Source: an uncultured Lachnospiraceae bacterium
GTDB taxonomy: Bacteria > Bacillota > Clostridia > Lachnospirales > Lachnospiraceae
Assembly: GCA_910578795.1 (NCBI GenBank)
Contig: CAJTSD010000015.1
Location: 1-64,000, forward strand
Length of the DNA: 64,000 bases
Direction: 5' to 3'
The notes below the pieces were generated by a model that was not told where the DNA came from, ran no database searches, and was given only the letters and a program-made list of their open reading frames with translations. Below, one piece after another: positions 47,998-57,616 of the stretch; position 1 is the stretch's first letter; each line of letters opens with the position of its first letter. Both the position numbers and the translations under genes were made by a program.

Positions 47998-50900
47998 CTA
48001 AATCCCACGAAAGCAAAAACGAAACTCCAATTTGCGATCCACAGCAATACGATACTCCTCATGCACCGGCGCGCCCCAACTGTCGTCGCCGCCCACTCCC
48101 ATCTGCTGCTTTGCCACGCGCACCACCGTATAGTGTACTTCGGGCAGTTCATACGGGTGCTTTGCATTCTCTATTTCATGCGGCGTATACGGCAGTGCCG
48201 AGAAATTGATTGCAGCGTCGTCTGCCTCAAACAAAATGCCTCTGCCTTTCCTGTCCGTAATTTTCGCCCAGCGGACATCCGTTTTATTTCCGCACTCCTG
48301 CGGCACCAAATACGCCGCCATATTGTCGGAAACCATATTTTGATAGATTCCGATCTTTGCGCCCATTTTCCGGTCCTCATACGTTTCCGCGGGACCGTTT
48401 CCGTACCACTCCACACGGTCATAATCCGCATTAAACTTAAAAATCACACCAAACTCCGGCATATCGGGAAGCCCGGTGGCAGGTTCATAGGAAAGAATCG
48501 TCTGAATCCGTCCGTCCCCAAAAACCCTGTACTCAAGCTGACACTCCGAAACAGGCGAGGTCGGAAGACTGTAAAAATACCGCACGCTTACAAAATCCTT
48601 CTCCTCATGCACCACAGGATTTTCATACGCCGCATTCCCAAGCCTGTCCTGCTTGGCAATTCCTGCCCCTTTGTGCGTCGCGTACATACTCGCAAGCTTC
48701 CACTGTCCCTGACGCACGCACATATCATTACCCATATCGTTGTCCGTCGGCGCACGCCAGAAATTCGGCTTCGGAATTTCCTCAATCAGCTCCTTTCCCG
48801 CATACCGGTATGATGCAAGCCCGCCGTTTAATTCCGTAAAGAGCACGTCAAACTCCGCGCCGCGCACGCCGATATTGTGGTTTCCATAAATCACCGTAAA
48901 CGGCTTATCCGTCTGTTTTGCCTCTTCTTCGACAACCGCAATCACCGCCTGTCCGAACGCAACCTCATGCCCGCGGTTTGCCCACAGCGTATCTTCCTTT
49001 AACCGGAACGAAACCGTCAGCACATACTCACCGCTTAATACAGGCGCTTCAAACGGGTTCGGAAACCGCTTCCTGCTCTCAGGCGCCACGTCAATGTCCG
49101 TAAGCGCTTTTTTCGCAACCAGCACCCCGTCTCTTGCAAGCTCCGCCACACAGTCAAATTCCGCCGTTGACACAAAAAGATTTTTATTCCAAACCTCAAA
49201 ATCCTCTTTTCCAACCGTTACGGCAATATTCTGATAAAGATACTTTACCTCCTGCATCTTCGGAGATTCATCGCGCTCTCCGCCGTAAGCGATTCCGTTT
49301 CCGCTGAAATTATAATCCGTCGGACGCTCCCCGAAATCACCGCCATACGCTTGAAACCACTTTCCATACCGATCCTTTTTGTAAATCGACTGGTCAATAT
49401 AATCCCAAATAAATCCACCCTGATAACCCGAATTTTCCTTATCCGCAAGCCCCGTATACTTATGCACTGCGCCAAACGAGTTGCCCATCGTGTGCGCATA
49501 TTCACAACTGATAAACGGCTTTGCCTGTTCATCCTTTAAATACGCTTCAATCTCTGCTGCCTTAGCATACATACGGCTCTCCATGTCAGAGCTGTCATTG
49601 TAGCGCCTGTCGTTAAAAACCCCCTCATAATGAACAAGCCTTGTATCGTCCAGTTCGCGGAACAGATTGGACATCTCATAAATCGTTTCTCCGCCGTACG
49701 ACTCATTGCCCACGGACCAAATCACAATCGCAGGATGGTTTTTATCCCGCTGGAAGCACGAATTGATACGGTCAAGCATCATTGCCTTCCACTCCGGTCT
49801 GCCGTTTGGCAGGATAAAATCCTCGTCCTTCCTGCCCCGCAGATAAGCGTCCCACGTTCCATGCGTCTCCATATTGTTTTCCGCAATCATATAAAGCCCA
49901 TAACGGTCACACAAATCATACACATCGACATCATCCGAATAATGACAGGTACGGATTGCATTGATATTGTTGCGCTTCATCGTCACAATATCCTTCTCAA
50001 GCTCCGCATACGACACATGTCTGCCCGAAACGGAACTGAACTCATGACGGTTTGCCCCCTTAAAGACAATACGTTTTCCGTTGATGAGCATACGGTTATT
50101 TTTCATCTCAAAATTCCGAAAACCGACCGCCTGCGGGATAAATTCCGTAACCTGACCCGCACCGTCCAGAACCTCAATTTCCATCTCGTACAAGAAAGGC
50201 TCCTCCGCACTCCAAAGCTTAGGCGCATTCACAGTCTCCTCAAACAAAACCTTTGCCGCAGCATCTACAGTACGCTCAAATACCACCTGTCCCTGATCTT
50301 TTAACGCTACCTTCAGGCTGCCTGCTCCTGTGACTTTCAATTCTGCCCGAAGCACTGCCCTGCTAAAATCGTCTCCCTCAAAAATCGTTTTTACAAACAG
50401 ATCCTCCAAATGCGTCTTTGGTATGGCACGCAGCTCCACACTCCGGTAGATTCCCGAAAACCGGAAGAAATCCTGATCCTCGCACCAGCTTGAGGATGTC
50501 CACTTAAACACCTGCACCGCAAGCTTATTTTCCCCGTCCTTTAGATACGGCGTCAAATCAAACTCCGACGGCGTAAAGCTGTCCTCACTGTAACCCACAT
50601 ACACACCGTTGAGCCATACCGCCATGCCGCTCTCCACGCCCCTGAAATTAATGCGAATATCCATGCCTTTCATAGGCTCCGGAATTGTGAAATATTTCAC
50701 ATAACTTGCCACAGGATTAAACCGCTCCGGTATCTCCCCGGGCTTAATCTCCTCGCGCCCGTCCCACGGGTACTGCGTGTTTGCATACTGCGGAATATCA
50801 TACCCTTCCATTTGGATATGTGCCGGAACGCGGATATCCGCCCAATCCGTACAGTCATACTCAGGCGCCTCAAACCCCTTAATCGCAGAATGGTAATTCG

Positions 50901-51066
50901 GCGCATACGCAAATTTCCACACACCGTCCAGCAAGGTGACAAGTGAGCTGCCCTTTCCTGACAGCTCACCTTTCCCCGCATAAGTCATGTGTGCAGAATG
51001 TGCCGCAAGCACATTCTCCTTAAAAAATGTCGGATCCTTTACTTTTCCATAATCAAACATTGCCAT
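47998..51066 (-). CDS. lacZ: Beta-galactosidase, glycoside hydrolase family 2 (long LacZ type)
   Basis: The 1022-residue enzyme is almost the length of E. coli LacZ. It has a jelly-roll sugar-binding domain (about 50-215), Ig-like domain, TIM barrel (about 325-620) with acid/base Glu455 in WSVGNES and nucleophile Glu522 in FISCEYAHTMGNS, and the C-terminal Bgal small chain (about 745-1015). There is no signal peptide, so it acts inside the cell on imported beta-galactosides. It is the last gene of an operon with a sugar-binding lipoprotein and two permeases. Expected products are glucose and galactose, or galactose from other galacto-oligosaccharides. Confidence 0.96.
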   Translation of the reverse strand: MAMFDYGKVKDPTFFKENVLAAHSAHMTYAGKGELSGKGSSLVTLLDGVWKFAYAPNYHSAIKGFEAPEYDCTDWADIRVPAHIQMEGYDIPQYANTQYPWDGREEIKPGEIPERFNPVASYVKYFTIPEPMKGMDIRINFRGVESGMAVWLNGVYVGYSEDSFTPSEFDLTPYLKDGENKLAVQVFKWTSSSWCEDQDFFRFSGIYRSVELRAIPKTHLEDLFVKTIFEGDDFSRAVLRAELKVTGAGSLKVALKDQGQVVFERTVDAAAKVLFEETVNAPKLWSAEEPFLYEMEIEVLDGAGQVTEFIPQAVGFRNFEMKNNRMLINGKRIVFKGANRHEFSSVSGRHVSYAELEKDIVTMKRNNINAIRTCHYSDDVDVYDLCDRYGLYMIAENNMETHGTWDAYLRGRKDEDFILPNGRPEWKAMMLDRINSCFQRDKNHPAIVIWSVGNESYGGETIYEMSNLFRELDDTRLVHYEGVFNDRRYNDSSDMESRMYAKAAEIEAYLKDEQAKPFISCEYAHTMGNSFGAVHKYTGLADKENSGYQGGFIWDYIDQSIYKKDRYGKWFQAYGGDFGERPTDYNFSGNGIAYGGERDESPKMQEVKYLYQNIAVTVGKEDFEVWNKNLFVSTAEFDCVAELARDGVLVAKKALTDIDVAPESRKRFPNPFEAPVLSGEYVLTVSFRLKEDTLWANRGHEVAFGQAVIAVVEEEAKQTDKPFTVIYGNHNIGVRGAEFDVLFTELNGGLASYRYAGKELIEEIPKPNFWRAPTDNDMGNDMCVRQGQWKLASMYATHKGAGIAKQDRLGNAAYENPVVHEEKDFVSVRYFYSLPTSPVSECQLEYRVFGDGRIQTILSYEPATGLPDMPEFGVIFKFNADYDRVEWYGNGPAETYEDRKMGAKIGIYQNMVSDNMAAYLVPQECGNKTDVRWAKITDRKGRGILFEADDAAINFSALPYTPHEIENAKHPYELPEVHYTVVRVAKQQMGVGGDDSWGAPVHEEYRIAVDRKLEFRFCFRGI

Positions 51067-51146
51067 AACTTATCCTCATATTATTTTTTTAAATAAACTA
51101 TATTGATACCTTTGGTTTTTACACGGCAATGACTGCCGCATAAAAC

Positions 51147-51974
51147 CTATTTAACAGCACCTGTGATACCTTCCGCAAACTGCTTCTGCAGAATGAAGAA
51201 AATAATCAAGGTCGGGCACGAACAAAACAGCACCGCCATCATCAGCACGCCGTAATCCACTGAATATCCTGCTGCCAGATTCGCAATCAGCATCGGCATT
51301 GTCTGCGCACGGTTGTCACTCATAACAACCTTCGGCCACATATAAGCGTTCCATGCATTCATAAACGTAATAACCGCCGCTGCCGCATAGGTCGCCTTCA
51401 TAACCGGCATGTACATCTTAAAGAAAATCTTAAACTCGCTCAAACCGTCAATACGCGCCGCCTCCATAATATCAATCGGAAAGCTTCTCGAATTCTGACG
51501 GAACATCATAATCAGAAACGGCGTTGAAATTGCAGGCAGGATAAACGCCCAAACGGAATTGAGCAGTTTCATGCTTGATACCATTTTAAACAACGGAATA
51601 ATCGTCGCAACCTGCGGCACCATCATCGCAAGCAATAGAATGGAAAACAGCTTATCCTTATACTTATCATGGTAAAGCTCAAATCCATATCCCGCAAGCG
51701 AACAAATCAACAGCGCAATGATTGTCTGTACCCCCGCGTACCAAAACGAGTTTTTCAGCGCGCCCCAAAGGTTCTGCTGCGCCAAAAGGTTCGTAAAGTT
51801 CTCAACGGCATGTGTTCCGAATATAATTTTACCTCTTGCGACCTCAAGCGACGTGTTCGTCGCCGCCGTCAGCATCCAGTAAAACGGAAACACGGAAATT
51901 AATGACACGATTGTCAGAAATATGTAAGTCGGTATCAGTCTTCTCTGAATATTAGAACGTCCCTTTTTAGTCAC
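51147..51974 (-). CDS. Carbohydrate ABC transporter permease (MalG-type)
   Basis: The 275-residue membrane protein has six hydrophobic segments and the EAA loop typical of MalG-type permeases (EAARIDGLSEFKIFFKMYMPVMK). It starts inside the end of the MalF-type gene. GTG 51974 (8-bp overlap, AGG at a fair distance) is preferred; GTG 51983 is also in frame. It forms the membrane channel with the MalF-type partner. No ATPase gene is present in the operon. Confidence 0.93.
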   Translation of the reverse strand: MTKKGRSNIQRRLIPTYIFLTIVSLISVFPFYWMLTAATNTSLEVARGKIIFGTHAVENFTNLLAQQNLWGALKNSFWYAGVQTIIALLICSLAGYGFELYHDKYKDKLFSILLLAMMVPQVATIIPLFKMVSSMKLLNSVWAFILPAISTPFLIMMFRQNSRSFPIDIMEAARIDGLSEFKIFFKMYMPVMKATYAAAAVITFMNAWNAYMWPKVVMSDNRAQTMPMLIANLAAGYSVDYGVLMMAVLFCSCPTLIIFFILQKQFAEGITGAVK

Positions 51975-52863
51975 GCTTATCACCTACTTTCAAATTAATC
52001 GCCGAAAGCACGGCAACCATGATAAATACCACAAACGACAGCGCCGACGCGTATCCGAAGTTCGCCACAAAATCACCGAACGAGTTTTGGTAAATATAAT
52101 GTGACATCGTAATCGTCGAGTTCGCCGGACCTCCGCTTGTCAGGTTTACGGATTCATCGAAGAGCTGTAATGTACCGTTGATTGACATAATTCCTGTCAT
52201 AACAATCGTCGGTTTTAAGAGAGGCACCGTAATGCGCCAAAACGTCTGCCATGCGTTTGCGCCGTCAATCTTTGCAGCCTCATATACGGAATACTCAATT
52301 CCCTGCAAGCCCGCAAGGTAAAAGACCATGTTGTACCCCGTCCATCTCCACACCAGCGCGACAATAATAATCGCACGCGCAGTGCTCGTCGTTCCCAAAA
52401 AATTAATATTCTGCTCAATCAGTCCCAAATTCAAAAGTACGGAATTAATCAGACCGTTTGTGGCAAACATGGATTTAAAAATCAAAGAATAAGACACCAG
52501 TGACATCGCACACGGGAGGAAAACACACGTACGAAACAGTCCCTTGAATTTCAAATCCTTGTTGTTGAGCATCTGTGCCAAAAGCATCGCCACAACCAAC
52601 ATGATTGGTACCTGAATAATCAGGTAAAGGAAGGTGTTGCCCACAGAACGAATAAACAGCTTATCAGTAAACATTCGTTTATAATTGTAGAATATCGGTT
52701 CTACCCACTGCATATTTGCACTTGAGCCCGTCTTTAACGACATTAGAAATGCCTGTATCATCGGCCAAAAGCTCATCACTACAATCAGCAGGGACGCAGG
52801 CGCCAAATAAATCCAGCCCGCTCTGTGCTGTTTTGCCAGCACACTTGCATTTTTTTTACTCAA
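51967..52863 (-). CDS. Carbohydrate ABC transporter permease (MalF-type)
   Basis: The 298-residue membrane protein has six hydrophobic segments and the EAA motif EAAKIDGANAWQTFWRITVPLLKP. Start: AAAGGAGG is followed by 8 nt and TTG 52863, giving MSKKNASVLAKQHRAGWIYLAPA; the ATG at 52899 has no ribosome site and would add a leader unlike the family. TTG use may lower expression. It is coupled to the MalG-type gene by overlap. Confidence 0.92.
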   Translation of the reverse strand: MSKKNASVLAKQHRAGWIYLAPASLLIVVMSFWPMIQAFLMSLKTGSSANMQWVEPIFYNYKRMFTDKLFIRSVGNTFLYLIIQVPIMLVVAMLLAQMLNNKDLKFKGLFRTCVFLPCAMSLVSYSLIFKSMFATNGLINSVLLNLGLIEQNINFLGTTSTARAIIIVALVWRWTGYNMVFYLAGLQGIEYSVYEAAKIDGANAWQTFWRITVPLLKPTIVMTGIMSINGTLQLFDESVNLTSGGPANSTITMSHYIYQNSFGDFVANFGYASALSFVVFIMVAVLSAINLKVGDKRD

Positions 52864-52948
52864 TGCGAAAACCTCCTTTAACCACAAACGGAGGAGCATG
52901 GTATCTCCTCCGTTTTCATTTTAAACCGCTTTTCAATGAAACACGCGA

Positions 52949-54322
52949 TTAGTTGCCCATTGCAAAGTTGATATTCTCCTCAGCAGTCTTAAGCTCTGTC
53001 ATCAAATCAGCGCCCTGAATTGCATTCATAATCGCTGCCGCCATATGCGTACGAGCTGTGTAATGTGCATCATTCTGCTCGATTACGTTTACATGAGAAC
53101 CCATCTCAACGATCTGTGCATAAATCGGTGTGTTGTTGAAGTATTCAACGCCCTCATTGTATACGTCTGATGTACCTGCGGAAATGCAGCATGTGATAAC
53201 ACCGCCGTCACAAAGCGCTGCATCATATGTTTCTGTGCTGCCGCCAAATGTGTAAGCAAGGAACTTCTTAGCCAAATCCGGATTCTGGCAGTTTGATGTA
53301 ATGTAAAGGGAAGAACCGCCGTTTGACGCATAGCCTTCGCCGCCTGCTAATGTCGGCATAGAAGTAATCTCCCACTTTCCGCTATTCTCTGGAACATTCT
53401 GAATGGTCGGGATAATCCAGTTTCCGTTCATAACACCTGCTACCATGTCGCCCTGAATCGTCTGATCCGTGTAGTCTGACCAGTCATTTGCAAGATAGCA
53501 TACATTCTTCTGTGACATCTCTACAATCTTCTCGCATACGCTTACCAAAGGAGCATTCTCCGTGATATAAGGCTTTCCGTCCTTAAACTGAGAACCGCCC
53601 TCTGCCTGCAGCATCATGTAAATCAAATCGTTTCCGTCACCGTCCATTGACAGGAGATACTTGCCAGTCTTTGCATATACTTCCTCACCAACCTTAATAA
53701 AGTCATCCCATGAAATGCCTGTCATGTCGTCAATTGTATATCCACACTCTTCCAAAACGTCAACTCTGTACGCCATAACAACCGTACCGTTGTCAACAGG
53801 GAAACCATAGTGAACGCCGTTTACCGTAGAGTACGAAAGCTTCTCCGCACCGAAGTCATTCCAGTCTACTTCCGCGTCATCAACTGACATCCATGCATCA
53901 GGATAGTCGCTTACATACTTCTGAATCCAGTGATCCTGGAACAGAACGATGTCAGGAAGCTGGCTGTAGTCGCCTGACGAACCTGCAAGCGTGATTGCCT
54001 GCTCAACATCTAATGACTGAGACTGCTCAATAATGTTTAAAGAAAACGTGTCATCAACATTTGCCTTGTAATCTGCCTCTGCAGCCTTCAACGCCGGAAT
54101 GTTAAAGCTCGGATCCCATGCATAAACGGAAAGCGTATTGCCGCCTGCCGACGCGTTATCTGCTGATGAATCTGCGGGTGTCTGCGTATCAGCCGCAGGT
54201 GCCTGTGTATCTGCTGCCGGTGTCTGTGTGTCAGCCGCAGGCGCTGATGAATTGCCGCAGCCTGCAAGCATTGCTGTTGACATTGCGCCAACAAGAACAA
54301 GTGAAAGTAATTTCTTCTTCAT
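52949..54322 (-). CDS. Sugar-binding lipoprotein of an ABC transporter (extracellular solute-binding family 1)
   Basis: The 457-residue protein has a type II signal peptide with lipobox LAGC (Cys22). A low-complexity linker follows in which AADTQ-P units recur three times (about 30-50). The body is a family 1 solute-binding fold (VYAWDPSFNIPALKAAEADY start, GVHYGFPVDNGTVVMAYR, NGNWIIPTIQ). It captures the sugar at the cell surface for the two permeases and leads the operon ending in lacZ. Start: GGGAGG lies 11 nt before ATG 54322. A family of beta-galactosides is the likely ligand. Confidence 0.95.
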   Translation of the reverse strand: MKKKLLSLVLVGAMSTAMLAGCGNSSAPAADTQTPAADTQAPAADTQTPADSSADNASAGGNTLSVYAWDPSFNIPALKAAEADYKANVDDTFSLNIIEQSQSLDVEQAITLAGSSGDYSQLPDIVLFQDHWIQKYVSDYPDAWMSVDDAEVDWNDFGAEKLSYSTVNGVHYGFPVDNGTVVMAYRVDVLEECGYTIDDMTGISWDDFIKVGEEVYAKTGKYLLSMDGDGNDLIYMMLQAEGGSQFKDGKPYITENAPLVSVCEKIVEMSQKNVCYLANDWSDYTDQTIQGDMVAGVMNGNWIIPTIQNVPENSGKWEITSMPTLAGGEGYASNGGSSLYITSNCQNPDLAKKFLAYTFGGSTETYDAALCDGGVITCCISAGTSDVYNEGVEYFNNTPIYAQIVEMGSHVNVIEQNDAHYTARTHMAAAIMNAIQGADLMTELKTAEENINFAMGN

Positions 54323-54427
54323 TTTTAGGTATTCCTCCCTTAAATTTTTTTCCGTGAGAAAAAACAACATTCCATGTGTTTCGTCCTTTTGCACACTTTT
54401 TACTATCTTTTCTCAACTTATATAAGC

Positions 54428-54436
54428 ATTATATCA
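54428..54436 (-). promoter_or_regulatory. Extended -10 promoter of the galactoside operon
   Basis: TG-A-TATAAT on the minus strand (TATAAT at 54428-54433) about 105 bp before the start. No clear -35, so an activator may be needed. Confidence 0.5.
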
Positions 54437-54480
54437 ACTATCGTTCCAATGTGGTATGCATTTTCAACCAAGAAATAAGC

Positions 54481-54524
54481 AAATTCGGTTATTTCGTGAT
54501 TTATTTCACAAAACAACCGAATTT
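54481..54524. repeat. Nested inverted repeat upstream of the galactoside operon
   Basis: Outer perfect arms AAATTCGGTT / AACCGAATTT with an inner imperfect TTCGTGA ... TTTCACAA stem. It lies between the acyltransferase/zinc-ribbon pair (stop at 54551) and the galactoside promoter (-10 at 54428). It could terminate the pair, although no T-run follows, or be an operator. Confidence 0.6.
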
Positions 54525-54550
54525 ATTGCGCCATTCTTTTTCGTTTCAAT

Positions 54551-55213
54551 TTATATATGAAATCTTCTTTTTAACTCCACCCGCGCCCTCCTGCCGCCGA
54601 TAATCACTGTACCAAGAAACAAAATGACGGACACATTAAACGCCAGCGACGACATCATAGGACTTGTCACAATGCCAAACAAATACAGCATTAACATCAC
54701 ACCGCCGCACAGCATCATAAAAAGCTCCAGCATAATATAGCTCTGCCAGTTTTTTCGGTTGATAATCATCATCATGACAATACCCGCATCAATGAGCAAA
54801 ATCCCCGAAGGCAGCACATAATTCACCGACCAGCCGTTATAGCCCACCGCAAAATCCGCCGCCACAAGCATCGCAAGCGCCAAAATCGTAAGCACCATTG
54901 TCTTTGCAATATACCCGCTGCGCCCCAAAATCGCATAGCAGATCACCATATACCCGTAAAAAAGCGCCATACCGCTGATCAGATACACAATGGAGCTCCA
55001 ATCCAATAAAAGACTTACATTGACCAAAAGAATCTCCGCCACAATCGCAAGAAACAGATAAATCCTTGAAATCATCACCAGCTTCCGCGTCCGCATTCTG
55101 ATGTCAGGATACATGTTTTCCACCTCAATGGTATGCTCCAGCGCCGACTGGCACAAAGGGCAATGCTGCGCCTCGTCAAGCACTTCGATTTTACACTGAT
55201 TGCATCTACTCAT
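54551..55213 (-). CDS. Zinc-ribbon membrane protein (DUF6320-like)
   Basis: The 220-residue protein has an N-terminal zinc ribbon with two CxxC pairs (CNQC, CPLC) and about six hydrophobic segments from residue 45 to 205. The C-terminal tail is basic (GGRRARVELKRR). It overlaps the upstream acyltransferase gene by 8 bp and is translationally coupled. The conserved pairing of such a membrane protein with a condensation-type acyltransferase suggests joint action at the membrane, perhaps on lipids or envelope polymers. Function is not established. Confidence 0.75.
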   Translation of the reverse strand: MSRCNQCKIEVLDEAQHCPLCQSALEHTIEVENMYPDIRMRTRKLVMISRIYLFLAIVAEILLVNVSLLLDWSSIVYLISGMALFYGYMVICYAILGRSGYIAKTMVLTILALAMLVAADFAVGYNGWSVNYVLPSGILLIDAGIVMMMIINRKNWQSYIMLELFMMLCGGVMLMLYLFGIVTSPMMSSLAFNVSVILFLGTVIIGGRRARVELKRRFHI

Positions 55214-56546
55214 AATTCACCCCGTTACTGTCAATCTCCACACAAACGCCGTCTGCCGCAATCTTGCGGAAAAAGCACCGCTGCACCGACGCGTCCACAA
55301 TATCATAGCTGAACGTAAAAACCAGCGTATCTCTATAAGAACATATATTCCCTTTAATGTGCTGCCCTTTTGACATGGCAAGACACGAATGAAACATCTC
55401 CACATACGGTTTATAAATCTCGTCCACCGAAAGATTGCCGATATTTGTGATGGTTGTCGTATTTGCAAGCGCCGACTGCGTATAAATGATGCGCATCGCC
55501 AAATTTTTAAAAACAAGCGGCACCGCACGCGCGACAAACATTTTTTCATTTGACACATTATAGGAAAACAGCTTTTCCAGGTTTTCTTTGTTAATCTGAC
55601 TCTCAAGACTGAACTTAACAGCCCCGACAATCTCCTCAAACGTATAATCCTCCTTCATCGGCGCAAATTCTGCCGATACCATGACAAAAAAATTCTTTGT
55701 CGTTATTGAATTGAAATACGGTCTTAGATTGACAGGAACCGCAACCCGGATCGGACGTTTTGCCGGCATCTTATGCATGCATTCCTGATAAACGCTCCAC
55801 ACAAACACAGAAACCAAATATTCATTAATACTTACGCCGTATCGTTTACATACAGCTTTTAATTCCGGTATCTGCATATAGCCATGCATCAGTCCAAATT
55901 CACCAGGACTCAATCGTTCCCCTTTTATTAAATACGCCTTTTTCGTCTGATACCCCCGCGCCGAACTTTTACGGTAATTTTTCAAAAAGCTGTCCTCACG
56001 GTTTAATGAAGTCGTGCTGTTTAAATCATCGCCTCTGTCACCCTTCAGTTCCGGATGCACGAGGCGTAAATACTGGTACGTCAGCTCCTTCAAAAAATTG
56101 ATACCGCCCATACCGTCAGTGAGTACATGGAACACTTCCAAATTAATACGGTATTTATAATACGTCACCCGAAACATATAGCTGTTATTCCTGTTTTGAT
56201 AAATAAAACGGCAGGGAAACGTATTTTCCTCCCGCACGCGCGGCGCAGGCTTTCCGTTCTCCTCAAAATAATACCAAAAAACCCCCTGCCGCAGACGCAG
56301 ATTAAACCCGTCAAACTTCGGAAGAACCATATCCAATGCACGCTGTAGCGGCTCAGGCTGTATGCGCTCCGTAAGCGTCACGCTGATCCGGTAAACATTG
56401 CTCATGCTGTCCCCCGCAATCACCGGAAACAGATGCGCCGTATTGTCCAGTCTGTCCCAACGGATCTCACGGCTCTTTGCCGCCGTCCTGACTTCCTTTT
56501 TCTCCTCTTTGTCCGTAGCAATTGTGTCTGTTGTTTTTTTCTTCAT
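55206..56546 (-). CDS. Condensation-superfamily acyltransferase (alcohol acetyltransferase-like)
   Basis: The 446-residue protein has a Lys/Glu-rich start (1-30) and a chloramphenicol acetyltransferase/condensation-type fold. The catalytic HxxxDG motif is FHVLTDGMGG, His about 152, and the conserved late structural motif appears as NIGNLSV. No carrier-protein or adenylation domain is present, so it transfers an acyl group in free form, not as part of a peptide synthetase. Start: AGGAG lies 10 nt before ATG 56546; an upstream frame to 56594 lacks support. It is coupled to the zinc-ribbon membrane protein. Confidence 0.8.
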   Translation of the reverse strand: MKKKTTDTIATDKEEKKEVRTAAKSREIRWDRLDNTAHLFPVIAGDSMSNVYRISVTLTERIQPEPLQRALDMVLPKFDGFNLRLRQGVFWYYFEENGKPAPRVREENTFPCRFIYQNRNNSYMFRVTYYKYRINLEVFHVLTDGMGGINFLKELTYQYLRLVHPELKGDRGDDLNSTTSLNREDSFLKNYRKSSARGYQTKKAYLIKGERLSPGEFGLMHGYMQIPELKAVCKRYGVSINEYLVSVFVWSVYQECMHKMPAKRPIRVAVPVNLRPYFNSITTKNFFVMVSAEFAPMKEDYTFEEIVGAVKFSLESQINKENLEKLFSYNVSNEKMFVARAVPLVFKNLAMRIIYTQSALANTTTITNIGNLSVDEIYKPYVEMFHSCLAMSKGQHIKGNICSYRDTLVFTFSYDIVDASVQRCFFRKIAADGVCVEIDSNGVNYE

Positions 56547-56584
56547 ATCCTGCAAACTCCTGCCAAAACAATCCCGATAGCAAA

Positions 56585-56616
56585 GTAAGGACAACTAGAA
56601 ATATAGCTGTCCTTAC
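56585..56616 (-). terminator. Terminator after tsf
   Basis: GTAAGGACA / TGTCCTTAC arms with a 14-nt loop, 35 bp past the tsf stop. The tail on the minus strand is only moderately T-rich. Confidence 0.65.
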
Positions 56617-56650
56617 CCTTTTGTACCATATATAGGAATCCGATACGATA

Positions 56651-57586
56651 TTACATTCCTGCCTGCGCAGCAACCTCTGCCGCGAAGTCATCAACCTTCT
56701 TCTCGATCCCCTCGCCCGTCTCAAAACGTACAAATCTCTTAACCGTAATGTCTGTTCCGTTTGCCTTGGAAACCGCATCAACATACTGCTTAACCGTCTG
56801 CTTTCCGTCCTCAGCCTTTACATATACCTGCTCAAGCAGACATACTTCCTTCAGCTCCTTATTCAGACGTCCAATCACAGCGCCTTCGATTACCTTATCC
56901 GGCTTACCTGCCATCTTCGGATCATTCTTAATCTGCTCCGTGATAATCTCTTTCTCGTGTGCCTTGTATTCCTCTGAAACCTCATCAGAAGATACATACT
57001 TCGGATAAAGCGCAGCAACCTGCATTGCAAGGTTTGTCATGGCTTCCTTCACCGCATCGTTTACAACGGCTGTTTCTGCCTCTACAATAACGCCAATCTT
57101 TCCGCCGCCGTGTGTATAAGTAACAACACAGCCGTTCGCAGCCTCAACCTTCTCGAACCGTCTGATGCTCAGTTTCTCACCGATAACAGCAACCTTGTCT
57201 ACAAGCGCATCACTTACCGTCTTGGAAGAATCCTCATTCCACTGCTCCGCAAGGAATGCATCCATATCCTTTGCAGAGGAAGCAAGCGCCTGCTTTGCCA
57301 CTGCCTCTACGAAGCTTTGGAACTGCTCATTCTTTGCCACAAAGTCTGTTTCCGAGTTCACTTCTACAACTGCGGCTACCTTATCACCGTCCGTTGCCAC
57401 ACGGCAAAGTCCCTCTGCCGCAATACGGCTTGCCTTTTTCTCAGCTTTAGCCTGTCCGTTCTTTCTCAAATACTCAACAGCCTCGTCCATATTTCCGTTT
57501 GTTTCGTTCAGAGCCTTCTTGCAGTCCATCATTCCTGCGCCTGTCATTTCTCTCAACTCTTTTACCATTGCTGCTGTAACTGCCAT
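56651..57586 (-). CDS. tsf: Translation elongation factor Ts
   Basis: The 311-residue protein begins VTAAMVKELREMTGAGMMDCKKAL (UBA-like domain with the TGAGMMDCK motif) and has NSETDFVAKNEQF (about 76-88), the region that contacts EF-Tu. Full length. EF-Ts recycles EF-Tu by exchanging GDP for GTP. It follows rpsB by 30 bp. Confidence 0.99.
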   Translation of the reverse strand: MAVTAAMVKELREMTGAGMMDCKKALNETNGNMDEAVEYLRKNGQAKAEKKASRIAAEGLCRVATDGDKVAAVVEVNSETDFVAKNEQFQSFVEAVAKQALASSAKDMDAFLAEQWNEDSSKTVSDALVDKVAVIGEKLSIRRFEKVEAANGCVVTYTHGGGKIGVIVEAETAVVNDAVKEAMTNLAMQVAALYPKYVSSDEVSEEYKAHEKEIITEQIKNDPKMAGKPDKVIEGAVIGRLNKELKEVCLLEQVYVKAEDGKQTVKQYVDAVSKANGTDITVKRFVRFETGEGIEKKVDDFAAEVAAQAGM

Positions 57587-57616
57587 TTATTATCCCTCCA
57601 CTCTCATGATTTCTCT

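Noticed and set aside
47965..48813. 282-codon plus-strand open frame
   Set aside because: Antisense to lacZ; no ribosome site and no recognisable domain.
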